A stretch of DNA of 64,000 nucleotides. Source: an uncultured Alistipes sp. Lineage in GTDB: Bacteria; Bacteroidota; Bacteroidia; Bacteroidales; Rikenellaceae. Every line of letters starts with the position of its first letter. Position 1 is the first letter of the stretch. Below the pieces are notes generated by a model. It did not search any database and was not told where the DNA came from. It saw nothing but the letters and a program-made list of their open reading frames with translations. Positions 1 through 7,113 of the stretch are shown here, one piece after another. Position numbers and translations under genes: made by a program. The stretch spans positions 1 to 64,000 of the forward strand of contig NZ_CASFQD010000025.1 of the NCBI RefSeq assembly GCF_949296715.1, given 5' to 3'.

Positions 1-799
1 CCTCGCGGGGCAGCGTGCGCGTGGCGTGGACGCTGCGGCGCAGCTCCTCGGCCGCGAGGGCCGAGCGCTGCTGCCGTGCCGCTGCCTCCTCTTCGCCGAA
101 GTGGAGGATGTTGCGGTCGGCTTCGTCGGGCGTCTCGTCGCGCAGGCCGATGTTCGCCAGCAGGCGGCGCCAGCCCCGCGTGATCTGTTTCGCCAGCGAG
201 GCGGCCGGATGCTCCGCCGTGTCGGTCACGCGGTCGGCGAGCCCCGCGGCCACGGTCTCCTCGGGCGAGAGCCAGCGGCCGTTGCCGTTGTTCTCGTTCA
301 TCAGGGCCTCGAACTCTTCGACGGGACGTCCCGAGCGGGCGGCGTAGATCGCCGCGATGCGGGCGTCGGTCTGTCGCAGCAGCTCGGTCTTCCCGGCCAG
401 CTCTGCGGCGTTGCCCTCGGTGGCGCAGACTGAGGTGTGGATCAGGTAGAGGGCGTTGGCCGATATTTCGCGGCACCCCTCCGAGGCGGCCTGCGCGATG
501 ATGGTTGCGGCCGAGGCGACGTAGCCGTAGCAGCGCGTCGTGACGTGTGCGCCGGTCTGCTTCAGGGCGTCGTGGATCAGCAGGGCGTCGTTGACGTCGC
601 CGCCCGTCGAGCGGATGTTGACGACGATGCGCTGCGCCTCGACGGCGCCGATGCGCCGCACCGCCTCGCGGAAGCGCTCGTAGGTGGCCACCCGCTCCTC
701 GGGCTCGTCGAACTGCCACTCTTCGGCGACGCCGATCGTGCCCTCGATGTCGATGTGGCACTCCCCGGCCGTGTTGTTGATCTGGATTTCGGATTTCAT
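1..799 (-). CDS. ClpP-related phage head-maturation protease (partial, 3' end outside window)
   Basis: An open frame starts at the ATG at 797-799 on the minus strand and runs off the left edge after 266 codons without a stop. The N-terminal ~190 residues match the ClpP/crotonase-fold protease family (peptidase S14) as found in phage head modules. The oxyanion-loop signature STGGDV is at about residues 64-69, the nucleophile is in VASAAT (Ser96), and the catalytic His is in YLIHTS (His121). The segment RWLSPEETVAAGLAD (about 175-189) matches the region after the catalytic acid, but the acid position itself reads Gly/Asn (NGNGRW). In phages such enzymes trim the capsid scaffold. It lies 26 bases after an 82-aa gene on the same strand. 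The family call is firm; the phage role is inferred from the family and its neighbours. Confidence 0.82.
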   Translation of the reverse strand, partial: MKSEIQINNTAGECHIDIEGTIGVAEEWQFDEPEERVATYERFREAVRRIGAVEAQRIVVNIRSTGGDVNDALLIHDALKQTGAHVTTRCYGYVASAATIIAQAASEGCREISANALYLIHTSVCATEGNAAELAGKTELLRQTDARIAAIYAARSGRPVEEFEALMNENNGNGRWLSPEETVAAGLADRVTDTAEHPAASLAKQITRGWRRLLANIGLRDETPDEADRNILHFGEEEAAARQQRSALAAEELRRSVHATRTLPRE

Positions 800-825
800 G
801 GTTTTGTTGTTTTTGTGGTGGTGAT

Positions 826-1074
826 TCATTTCCCGTAGAAGAGCCCGCGGGCCTTTTCGTAGGAGCAGCAGAGCAGGTCGGCCGTGACGACGAGGGCCTC
901 GCAGCGCGGCACCCCTTCGCGGGCGAGGCGGGCCACCTCGCGCCGCACGACGAGGCGTTCGCAGGCCGTGCGGTTGAGCAGCCCCCGGAGGATCAGCTGC
1001 TCGGCGGCCCTCGTGCCGAGTGCACCGACCTCCTCGACGAGGGCGTCGTGCAGGAGCGTTTCATAGCGTGTCAT
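826..1074 (-). CDS. small hypothetical protein in phage-like module
   Basis: This 82-aa protein starts at MTRYET. Its ATG overlaps the stop of the upstream 789-aa gene (ATGA), which suggests translational coupling. It is mostly helical in appearance, with Arg/Glu-rich stretches, no signal peptide and no membrane segment. There is a CC pair near the C-terminus (LLCCSYEKARGLFYGK). I do not recognise the family. Its position between a large structural-type protein and a ClpP-like protease makes a small virion or assembly protein plausible, but nothing in the sequence shows that directly. Confidence 0.6.
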   Translation of the reverse strand: MTRYETLLHDALVEEVGALGTRAAEQLILRGLLNRTACERLVVRREVARLAREGVPRCEALVVTADLLCCSYEKARGLFYGK

Positions 1075-3440
1075 GCCGCGCCCTCCTCCGCCAGGCGGTT
1101 GAACGTGCAGCGGGCGCACCGGGCCTCGGGGTCGTACTCCCCGAGGGCGTGTAGCGTCGCGCGGACCACGCCCTCGCCCGTGTCGATGCGGAAGACCGAG
1201 CGGAGCTCCGCGGCCCCGGTCCCGGGCGTGAGGAGCGCCTCGTACTCGTCGGGGTCGATGCGCAGCGTGAGGGTGATGCGCTCGTAGCGGGCTTCACGCG
1301 CCGCCTGCCGGTCGTAGTAGCGGTGCAGCCCCTGCGCGCCGTCGCGCTCCTCGAAGCAGAGCGTGAAGGGCTCCAGCGTCGCGTCGCCCTCGAAGTGGAA
1401 GGCCGCGAGCGGATAGGCCTGCTCGTCGGAGGGGTAGCCCCAGCGTTCGCCGTCGGGCAGCGGATGCATGCCGGCGTAGCGGACGATGCGCGGCGTGAAG
1501 TTGGTGCCGTCGTTTTCGGCGTCGTCGCGGTCCCCGACCTGCAGGATGCGGGCCGACGGGGCGTTGAGGTAGTGCCTGACGGAGTCGAGCGAGGGGCTGA
1601 AGAGCGGGTTGAGCTGTGTCTGCTCGCCCTGCAGCGCCGCATAACTCTGTGTGTCGTGGCTCCAGCGCCCGAACTCCGTCTGCTGCTCCGCCTCGTATCG
1701 GCTCACGGCGCCGTCCCCCGCCTGATAGCCCCACGTGCGCCGCTCGTGGATCTCGGGGGCGATCTCGTGCCGTTCGACCCCCTGCGCGAAGTCGGTGCGG
1801 CCGCTCCAGTCGACCTCGGGCCCGCCGCCGAAGAACTCCGCTTCGGGCTCGATCCAGACGCTGCGGCTCTCCGGCTCGGTGTAGAAGCGCAGGTTGAACA
1901 GGTGCGCGAGGGCTTCGAGCAGCTCGATCTGCCGGACGGCGTGGCGGGCGACGTCGGCGAAGGCGATCTGCGACCCGAATCCGGGGCTCGACACGAAGAG
2001 CGGCCGGAGCGAGCACTCCTTGTGGAGCGTGAGCGTCATCCCCTCTTCGGCCCCGTAGAAGAAGATGTCGTGGAAGCGCTTGGGCGACGACGGCGAGAGG
2101 CTCTCGGCCACGGTGCGCAGGCGCACGTCGACGGTCGTCTGCCCCGTCTCCCCGACGTAGCCGTCGTAGAGGGCCCAGTCGCCGGCATAGGGAGTCCAGA
2201 CCTCGCCGCGGCGGATGAACAGGCACGGGTCGGAGAGTGCCTTGCTTATCGGGGTCGTGACCCGGGCGCTCCGCGCGGAGAACTCGCACCAGAGGGTCCC
2301 CGCGACGCCGTCGCACGTGTAGGTGAGCCGGTAGGAGGCGCCCGCCTCGTGGTCGAAGACGATGGCCAGGTAGGTGTAGTTGGGCGAGAGCCCGCCGCGG
2401 CGGTCGGCGTAGCGGTTCGCCAGCGTGAAGGTCATCCGGTTCCCGGCCCCGAGGTAGAAGGAGTTGAAACCTGTGAGGCGCGTGCGCGAGCGGATGCGGT
2501 GGTCGGTCGTGTAGCGGAGCCGGTATTCGAATCCGGCGCTCACCTCGGTCGGCGGCGTGAAGCGGATGGCGCCGTTCTCCGTCGTGAAGCAGTTGCCGTT
2601 GTTGTAGAGCCCGGCGACCGCCTCGCCGTCGGCGTCGACGCTCTGCGGCGTGGCCGTTTCGACGATGTTGCCCACGGAGTTGAGCACCGTGGCCGGATTG
2701 GCGTAAACCCGGCCGAGGAGGTCGGCTGCGGCCGTTGCGGGGGCGAGGCGCCGGGCGCTGAACCCCATGCGGGCCTCGACGGCCGTCGTGTCGTGCGAGA
2801 CGTAGGCGCCGCTCATGTAGAGTGAGCGGAAGAACTCCGACGCGAAGAAGCGGCTCCGGATGCGGTATCCCGCCTCGGCGAAAATGCGCTCGACGAGCGT
2901 TGCGACGTGCAGGAAGGGGTGGTAGTCGTCCACCGAGAGGAGCCGCTCGGCCGGCAGCAGGTCCGTGGCGCCGCTCTGCTGCTCGTACTCGTCGCGGTGG
3001 ATCGGGAAGAAGCGCACGGGCGTGTCGCCGGTCCAGCTGTCGCAGATCGCCGTGGGGGTCAGCTGCGCCGCATACTCTACGCCGAGCGTGTTGAACATCC
3101 GCCGTGCGGCGTTTTCGGCCCACTGCGCTCCGCCGTCGCGGATTTCGAGCGTGTAACCCTCGTCGGTGACGGCGAGCAGCCGGACCGTCCCGGCCAGCAG
3201 CCGGGCCCCGTCGGCCGTCAGGGCGGCCGTGTGCGGCTGCGTGTTGAAGCGGGTGCCGGTGCGCAGGTCGCGTGCGCCGCCGAGGATGGCGTCGTTGCGC
3301 GGCGTCGGGGGGATCGTGATTTTCAGTGCCCGCCCCTCGCGCGCCTCGTTCGGATCGGCGAGTGCCGCGGCGTCGAATCCCGGGATGCGGATCGCGGAGG
3401 TGCCGAGATCGCAGCGCTGCATGTCGATCGTCAGTTCCAT
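1071..3440 (-). CDS. large phage-like structural protein, unknown family
   Basis: The 789-aa protein starts at MELTIDMQRCD. This ATG (3438-3440) lies 10 bases inside the end of the upstream gene; upstream in-frame sequence is non-coding or belongs to another frame. There is no signal peptide or membrane segment. The composition is beta-rich (many Thr, Tyr, Arg and Gly), with blocks such as TPRNDAILGG near residue 50 and RTWGYQAG near residue 600. Size, operon position and lack of export signals fit a tail, baseplate or receptor-binding virion component. I cannot name a family. It overlaps both neighbours by a few bases, so the four genes at the left edge probably form one transcript. Confidence 0.65.
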   Translation of the reverse strand: MELTIDMQRCDLGTSAIRIPGFDAAALADPNEAREGRALKITIPPTPRNDAILGGARDLRTGTRFNTQPHTAALTADGARLLAGTVRLLAVTDEGYTLEIRDGGAQWAENAARRMFNTLGVEYAAQLTPTAICDSWTGDTPVRFFPIHRDEYEQQSGATDLLPAERLLSVDDYHPFLHVATLVERIFAEAGYRIRSRFFASEFFRSLYMSGAYVSHDTTAVEARMGFSARRLAPATAAADLLGRVYANPATVLNSVGNIVETATPQSVDADGEAVAGLYNNGNCFTTENGAIRFTPPTEVSAGFEYRLRYTTDHRIRSRTRLTGFNSFYLGAGNRMTFTLANRYADRRGGLSPNYTYLAIVFDHEAGASYRLTYTCDGVAGTLWCEFSARSARVTTPISKALSDPCLFIRRGEVWTPYAGDWALYDGYVGETGQTTVDVRLRTVAESLSPSSPKRFHDIFFYGAEEGMTLTLHKECSLRPLFVSSPGFGSQIAFADVARHAVRQIELLEALAHLFNLRFYTEPESRSVWIEPEAEFFGGGPEVDWSGRTDFAQGVERHEIAPEIHERRTWGYQAGDGAVSRYEAEQQTEFGRWSHDTQSYAALQGEQTQLNPLFSPSLDSVRHYLNAPSARILQVGDRDDAENDGTNFTPRIVRYAGMHPLPDGERWGYPSDEQAYPLAAFHFEGDATLEPFTLCFEERDGAQGLHRYYDRQAAREARYERITLTLRIDPDEYEALLTPGTGAAELRSVFRIDTGEGVVRATLHALGEYDPEARCARCTFNRLAEEGAA

Positions 3441-4405
3441 GGCATCCGGTTCTTGCGTTTGGGACGAATCTCCAGCTCCAGCGTGCTCATCGTGCCGCAG
3501 CGCCGCACGACGGCCTCCTCGGTCAGCACGTCCACCCCTTCGTACTCCCCGTCCGCGACGCGCCAGACGTCGGGCGAGGCGAGCACCTCCCCGAGCGCCT
3601 CCAGCACCTCCGCCGGCTCGAAGGCCGAGACGAGCAGCTCGCGCCGCTCCAGCTCCGCCGCGGCTCCCGCATGGCCGTCGGGCCCGACGGCGCGCTGCTT
3701 TTCGGCGGCCACGCTCACGCTGCGGACCGTCGGGAAGGTACACTGCTCGACCGACCCCTCGCCCGAGCGCCAGGCGAGGCGCACCGCACCGTCGGGCACC
3801 GCCGCGACCGTGTAGCGGACCGTGCCGCACGCTCCGGCGTCGACCGTGACGCTCTCCGCCGTCGAGAAGTTGCGCATGTCGAGGCGGAAGAGCCACAGCC
3901 CCGCCCCCGAAACCGGATAGCGGTGCACCATGAGGAAGTTGTGGCTCCGCTCCGTCACGGTCACCGTGCCGGCCGCGGCGGTGAAGAACAGCAGTTCGTC
4001 TCCCTCGCCCGGGGCGATCAGCCGGTTTTCGGGCATCGTCGTCAGGATCATCGGCCCGGTCAGGGCCGTCCGGCAGCCGGGGAAGATGCGGCCGGGAGCC
4101 GTGGCGAGCACCTCTTCGGAGGCCTCGGCACAGAGCTCCACGCGCGCCGCGACCTGCCGGTCCGCCGCCGAAACGAGGCCCGTGCCGCCCGTGGCGGGCG
4201 TGGTGCGCAGCGCCCGGCGCAGCATGGGCGCGATGTCGCACTCCGCCGCGGAGACCTCCACGAAGCGCCTGACACCCAGCAGGGTCCCGCTCTCCGCCTC
4301 CGTGACGCGGAGGTCGACAGTCTGCGGCTCGTCGCACGCAAAGGCGTAGACGACGGCGCCGCCGAGCGGGGTGTTGTTGTCCGGAATTTGAGTGAATGTT
4401 ACCAT
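3431..4405 (-). CDS. hypothetical protein, first gene of phage-like operon
   Basis: This 324-aa protein starts at MVTFTQIPDN. It is probably the first gene of the leftward phage-like operon, because a promoter-like element lies about 330 bases upstream (4734-4765) and no other leftward gene is present before it. No signal peptide or membrane helix is visible. The middle is rich in Val, Ala and Thr and looks like beta-sandwich material, and the C-terminus is basic (RPKRKNRMPWN). Its stop overlaps the start of the 789-aa gene by 10 bases. I do not recognise the family. Co-transcription with a head protease-like gene suggests a virion role, by inference only. Confidence 0.62.
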   Translation of the reverse strand: MVTFTQIPDNNTPLGGAVVYAFACDEPQTVDLRVTEAESGTLLGVRRFVEVSAAECDIAPMLRRALRTTPATGGTGLVSAADRQVAARVELCAEASEEVLATAPGRIFPGCRTALTGPMILTTMPENRLIAPGEGDELLFFTAAAGTVTVTERSHNFLMVHRYPVSGAGLWLFRLDMRNFSTAESVTVDAGACGTVRYTVAAVPDGAVRLAWRSGEGSVEQCTFPTVRSVSVAAEKQRAVGPDGHAGAAAELERRELLVSAFEPAEVLEALGEVLASPDVWRVADGEYEGVDVLTEEAVVRRCGTMSTLELEIRPKRKNRMPWN

Positions 4406-4532
4406 AGGTTGGATTTTTTGTGGATTTGTGCCGGGGGCGGATGCTCCCGGATCGGATTTCGGAGAGGGGACGGTGCGGACAGGAGGGATGGAGTGCCGGG
4501 TATCCCGGTCCGGTGGCGGCAAATGCAGAATT

Positions 4533-4556
4533 CCGGATTGCCGGATTGCCGGATTG
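4533..4556. repeat. 3 x 8-bp tandem repeat CCGGATTG
   Basis: Three perfect head-to-tail copies of CCGGATTG occur at 4533-4540, 4541-4548 and 4549-4556. They are followed by the looser echo GCGCGGGTTGCGCGGATG. The repeat lies in the presumed untranslated leader of the leftward phage-like operon. Its function is unknown. Confidence 0.85.
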
Positions 4557-4600
4557 CGCGGGTTGCGCGGATGGGAAATGCCCTGCGGGCCGCAGGTGCT

Positions 4601-4696
4601 GTCGACAAATTGTCGATAAGCCGTCGATAAAATGTTGAAAGCTGTCGATTCTATTCCGCAAGCGGCTGGGAAGATGAGATTTGCCGCTGTCGATAA
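4601..4696. repeat. phased array of GTCGATAA-type motifs
   Basis: Five near-identical direct motifs are present: GTCGACAA at 4601, GTCGATAA at 4612, GTCGATAA at 4623, GTCGATT at 4644 and GTCGATAA at 4689. Steps are 11, 11, 21 and 45 bases, so the first four keep approximately one helical face. They lie just downstream of the leftward promoter candidate. The arrangement fits an operator or iteron-like array bound by an element-encoded regulator. No such regulator is in the window. Confidence 0.6.
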
Positions 4697-4733
4697 CTTT
4701 GCGCCGGGCGGCGCCTTGCTGTGAATCGTGCTG

Positions 4734-4765
4734 CAAATATACGTCCGGCGATACCCCCTTGTCAA
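4734..4765 (-). promoter_or_regulatory. leftward promoter candidate for phage-like operon
   Basis: On the minus strand TATATTTG (4741 down to 4734) matches the Bacteroidetes -7 consensus TAnnTTTG. A TTG within TTGACA (4765 down to 4760) lies 21 bases upstream of it. A transcript from here would run through the GTCGATAA array before reaching the 324-aa gene at 4405. Confidence 0.5.
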
Positions 4766-4963
4766 GACCCCGGCGCATTTTTTCCGGATTTTGTAGAAAA
4801 ACGGCGGTCGTGCCGCCGGCACATGCCGTGCGAACCTCCGCGGCCGCCTCCCGACGCCCCGCCCGGCGGCGAAAATGTTTCGAACAGACGTATTTTTTAC
4901 GTTTTTCCGCGTCGCGGCGTGAAGAAATTTCGTGCAATGTTCCCGTTTTTTCGGAATAAGTTT

Positions 4964-4971
4964 TATCTTTG
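4964..4971 (+). promoter_or_regulatory. promoter -7 element TATCTTTG for MqnA-like gene
   Basis: TATCTTTG is an exact TAnnTTTG match, 34 bases upstream of the ATG at 5006. No clear -33 TTTG is present at the usual spacing. Confidence 0.6.
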
Positions 4972-5005
4972 CGGATCGAATCAACCGTTTCACACCGTAT
5001 GGACG

Positions 5006-5563
5006 ATGGCCACAGTACCACGCATAGCCGCCGTGTCGTGCTTCAGCACGATGCCGCTCATCTATGGTGTCAGGCACGCAGGTAATCTGCGCGCCGAGTT
5101 GCTGTTGTCCGATCCCGAAGAGGTAATCCGCGAATTTTCAGAACGCAGGGCCGACATCGCCCTGGTGCCGTTCTGGGCCGTGCCGTCGATCGACGGGGCG
5201 AAGATCGTCACCGAATACTGCGTCGGCGGCGTCCCCGCATCCAGCGAGGAGCTGCTCGGGGCGGTCGATCCGCTGCTCGACGCGTGGCGCGAGGCGGGGG
5301 CTCCGCTGCCCTTTGCCTTTGCCGTGTGGGTGGCCCGTGCGGAGGTTGATCCCGACCGGATCGAAGAGCTGCAACAGGCGCTCACTTACGGGCTCGAGCA
5401 CCTCTACGAGGCGCTGCTCGACTCCGAATTCGCCTCCGAAGCCGAGGCGGCCTATGCGGACCTGGCGGCTTTCGACTACATTTTCGACAATCAGAAGCAC
5501 AAGGCGCTCCATGAATTCTGGGACTCGGGCCTGAAAGTTGCCCCGAGGGTCAATCCCGGCTGA
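5006..5563 (+). CDS. MqnA-like menaquinone biosynthesis protein with missing central lobe
   Basis: The 185-aa product begins MATVPRIAAVSCFSTMPL; the opening IAAVSCFSTMPLIYGV and the segment DIALVPFWAVPSIDGAKIV match the N-terminal lobe of MqnA, the chorismate dehydratase of the futalosine menaquinone route. MqnA proteins are usually about 250-280 residues. After EYCVGG (about residue 75) the sequence jumps to LLDAWREAGAPLPFAFAVWV, which corresponds to the C-terminal part (family form: LAEAW...GLPFVFAVW). About 80 residues of the substrate-binding second lobe are therefore absent, with no frameshift. The start was chosen because this ATG is the first in frame after the promoter; the ATG at 4999 is out of frame. 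Family membership is likely; normal enzymatic activity is doubtful. Confidence 0.68.
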   Translation: MATVPRIAAVSCFSTMPLIYGVRHAGNLRAELLLSDPEEVIREFSERRADIALVPFWAVPSIDGAKIVTEYCVGGVPASSEELLGAVDPLLDAWREAGAPLPFAFAVWVARAEVDPDRIEELQQALTYGLEHLYEALLDSEFASEAEAAYADLAAFDYIFDNQKHKALHEFWDSGLKVAPRVNPG

Positions 5564-5633
5564 AGAGGTTAGCGGACGTCGTTCCGCCTCTCTTCTGCCG
5601 CACGGATTCAGGAATTTCACAGAGAGCGTTTTT

Positions 5634-6614
5634 ATGATTACCATTTACCTCAAGCAGTACAACAAGATTATCCGGAATGCCGACACCAAGCTCTTCGACG
5701 AGCTGGGTTACGACGACATTCTGTGGATTGACATGCTCCTGCCGACGATCAAGGAGCAGAAGGCCGTCGAGAACTTCATGGAGATCAGCCTCCAGACCAA
5801 GCAGCAGGTCGAGGAGATTGAGTCGACGTCGAAGTACTCCGAGACGGAGAACGCCATCATCTCGAACTCGAACTTCTTCGTCCCGACGGGCGATTCGTTC
5901 CTGGTCGAGCCGGTGTCGTTCATCATCTCGAACGAGGGCGTGCTGGTCTCGGTGCGCAATGCCGAGTTCCGGACCTTCCGCGAGACCGAGAAACGGTTGC
6001 AGATGAACTACCGGAGCTACTCGACGGGCTACCACCTCTTCATCTCGCTGCTCGAGGTGCGCATCGACTTCGATGCCGACCTCGTGGAGCTGATAGCCAA
6101 GCAGGTTGCGGCCCTCTCGAAGGCAATCAATTCGGAGGATTCGATTGACAAGCAGGTGCTGCACCGCATCAGCGCGCTGCAGGAGTCGACGATGTTGCTG
6201 CGTGAAAATATCTTCGACCGCCAGCGTGTCCTGTCGGGCATCCTGCGCTCGGAGCGCTTCCCGAACGATATCTACCCGCGCCTGCAACTGATGATCAAGG
6301 ACGTCAACTCGCTCATCAACCATGCGGACTTCAGCTTCCAGCGACTGGACTATATCCAGGACGCGGCGCTGGGTCTGATCAACATCGAGCAGAACGAGAT
6401 CGTCAAGATCTTCTCCGTGGCGGCGGTGATCTTCATGCCCGCGACGCTCATTGCGTCGATCTACGGCATGAACTTCAAGATGATGCCCGAACTGGACTGG
6501 CATGCCACCATCTGGGGGTGGGATATCCCGTTGGGCTATCTCTTTGCGATCTCTCTGATGATCGTCTGCTCGGCGCTGACCATCTGGTTCTTCCGCTACA
6601 AGAAGTGGCTCTGA
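5634..6614 (+). CDS. corA: CorA-family magnesium/divalent cation transporter
   Basis: This 326-aa protein has the CorA layout: a long cytoplasmic alpha/beta and helical domain (about 1-255) and two C-terminal membrane helices (about 257-277 and 295-318). The signature YGMNF has GMN at residues 278-280, immediately after the first helix, where it forms the selectivity entrance of the pentameric channel. The C-terminus is basic (RYKKWL), as is usual. The start ATG at 5634 begins MITIYLKQYNK; upstream in-frame sequence lacks similarity to the family. It follows the MqnA-like gene by 70 bases and is followed by a repeat-rich non-coding stretch. CorA proteins move Mg2+, Co2+ or Ni2+; the substrate is not decided by the sequence. 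Confidence 0.93.
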   Translation: MITIYLKQYNKIIRNADTKLFDELGYDDILWIDMLLPTIKEQKAVENFMEISLQTKQQVEEIESTSKYSETENAIISNSNFFVPTGDSFLVEPVSFIISNEGVLVSVRNAEFRTFRETEKRLQMNYRSYSTGYHLFISLLEVRIDFDADLVELIAKQVAALSKAINSEDSIDKQVLHRISALQESTMLLRENIFDRQRVLSGILRSERFPNDIYPRLQLMIKDVNSLINHADFSFQRLDYIQDAALGLINIEQNEIVKIFSVAAVIFMPATLIASIYGMNFKMMPELDWHATIWGWDIPLGYLFAISLMIVCSALTIWFFRYKKWL

Positions 6615-6618
6615 CCCG

Positions 6619-6738
6619 GGCCGCTTTCCTCCCGGCTGTTTCCCTCCCGGTTGCTTCTCTCACGGCCGCTTTCCTCCCGGCTGTTTCCCTCCCGGTTGCT
6701 TCTCTCACGGCCGCTTCCCTTCCGGCTGTTTCCTCCCG
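6619..6738. repeat. 45-bp tandem repeat, about 2.7 copies
   Basis: A 45-base unit starting GGCCGCTTTCCTCCCGG begins at 6619, 6664 and 6709. The first two copies are essentially identical and the third is diverged and incomplete. It lies directly after the corA stop codon. The period is a multiple of three, but neither strand offers a believable gene. A minisatellite-like expansion is the simplest reading. Confidence 0.85.
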
Positions 6739-7087
6739 GTCGGCTGCACTCCGCCGTGCTCTCTGCTGCCCGCACTCCGCCGTGCTCTTCGCCGCCGCGT
6801 TGCCTTCGCTGTCGGCCCGGCACCGGAGCGGAACATCCGCTCCTCTTTCCGCGGCCCGCTCCTTTCCGCTGCCCGTTTCTTTCTGCGGTTGCCAGCCCCT
6901 TCCCGTGGCGGCCCGCTTCTTCCCGCCGCCTGCCGCAGCCGGCTTTCTGCTGCCGCCGGTCTGTCTGGCTGCCGGTAAGTCCTCCGTGTGCGTGCTGCCG
7001 GTGACTTTCCGGGGCGGACGACACCCCCTTTTTCTCTTCTTTCGGAGAAAGAAGGAGAAAGCCGTGAGGCTTTTCCGCGAATTTTCG
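6739..7087. other. pyrimidine-rich non-coding stretch
   Basis: About 350 bases between the tandem repeat and the next promoter are strongly C/T-biased on the plus strand and rich in CCG and CTT triplets. Frames that stay open here give low-complexity Arg/Pro/Ser or Ala/Leu strings without recognisable features. I see no RNA gene or clear terminator. The last 40 bases become A-rich just before the promoter box. Confidence 0.5.
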
Positions 7088-7095
7088 TATCTTTG
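7088..7095 (+). promoter_or_regulatory. promoter -7 element TATCTTTG for flippase operon
   Basis: TATCTTTG is an exact match to TAnnTTTG, 18 bases before the ATG of the flippase gene at 7114. The short leader fits a transcript that begins near 7103. Confidence 0.65.
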
Positions 7096-7113
7096 CATCC
7101 TTAACAGTCGCGT

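Larger units (their letters stand above)
4406..5005. other. 600-base non-coding control region between phage-like module and host genes
   Basis: No convincing gene lies here. The region contains three tandem CCGGATTG units (4533-4556), a phased array of GTCGATAA-type motifs (4601-4696), a leftward promoter candidate (4734-4765) and a rightward TATCTTTG promoter box for the MqnA-like gene (4964-4971). The stretch between 4770 and 4960 is mixed GC-rich and T-rich sequence with no structure I can assign. This is also where the boundary between the phage-like element and the host chromosome most likely lies. I could not identify a duplicated attachment site, since the other end of the element is outside the window. 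Confidence 0.6.

Noticed and set aside
4601..4696. The GTCGATAA array as a replication origin
   Set aside because: No replication initiator gene or AT-rich unwinding region is adjacent; an operator reading is simpler. It remains open if the element proves to be a plasmid-like replicon.
1071..5021. A 1316-codon reading of the phage-like 789-aa gene extended to 5021
   Set aside because: The extra N-terminal part crosses the 324-aa gene in another frame and the non-coding control region, and it would overlap the promoter of the MqnA-like gene. The start at 3440 overlaps the upstream gene in the usual operon way.
6619..6738. The 45-bp repeats as a CRISPR array
   Set aside because: Copies are directly adjacent with no unique spacers, and no cas gene is near.
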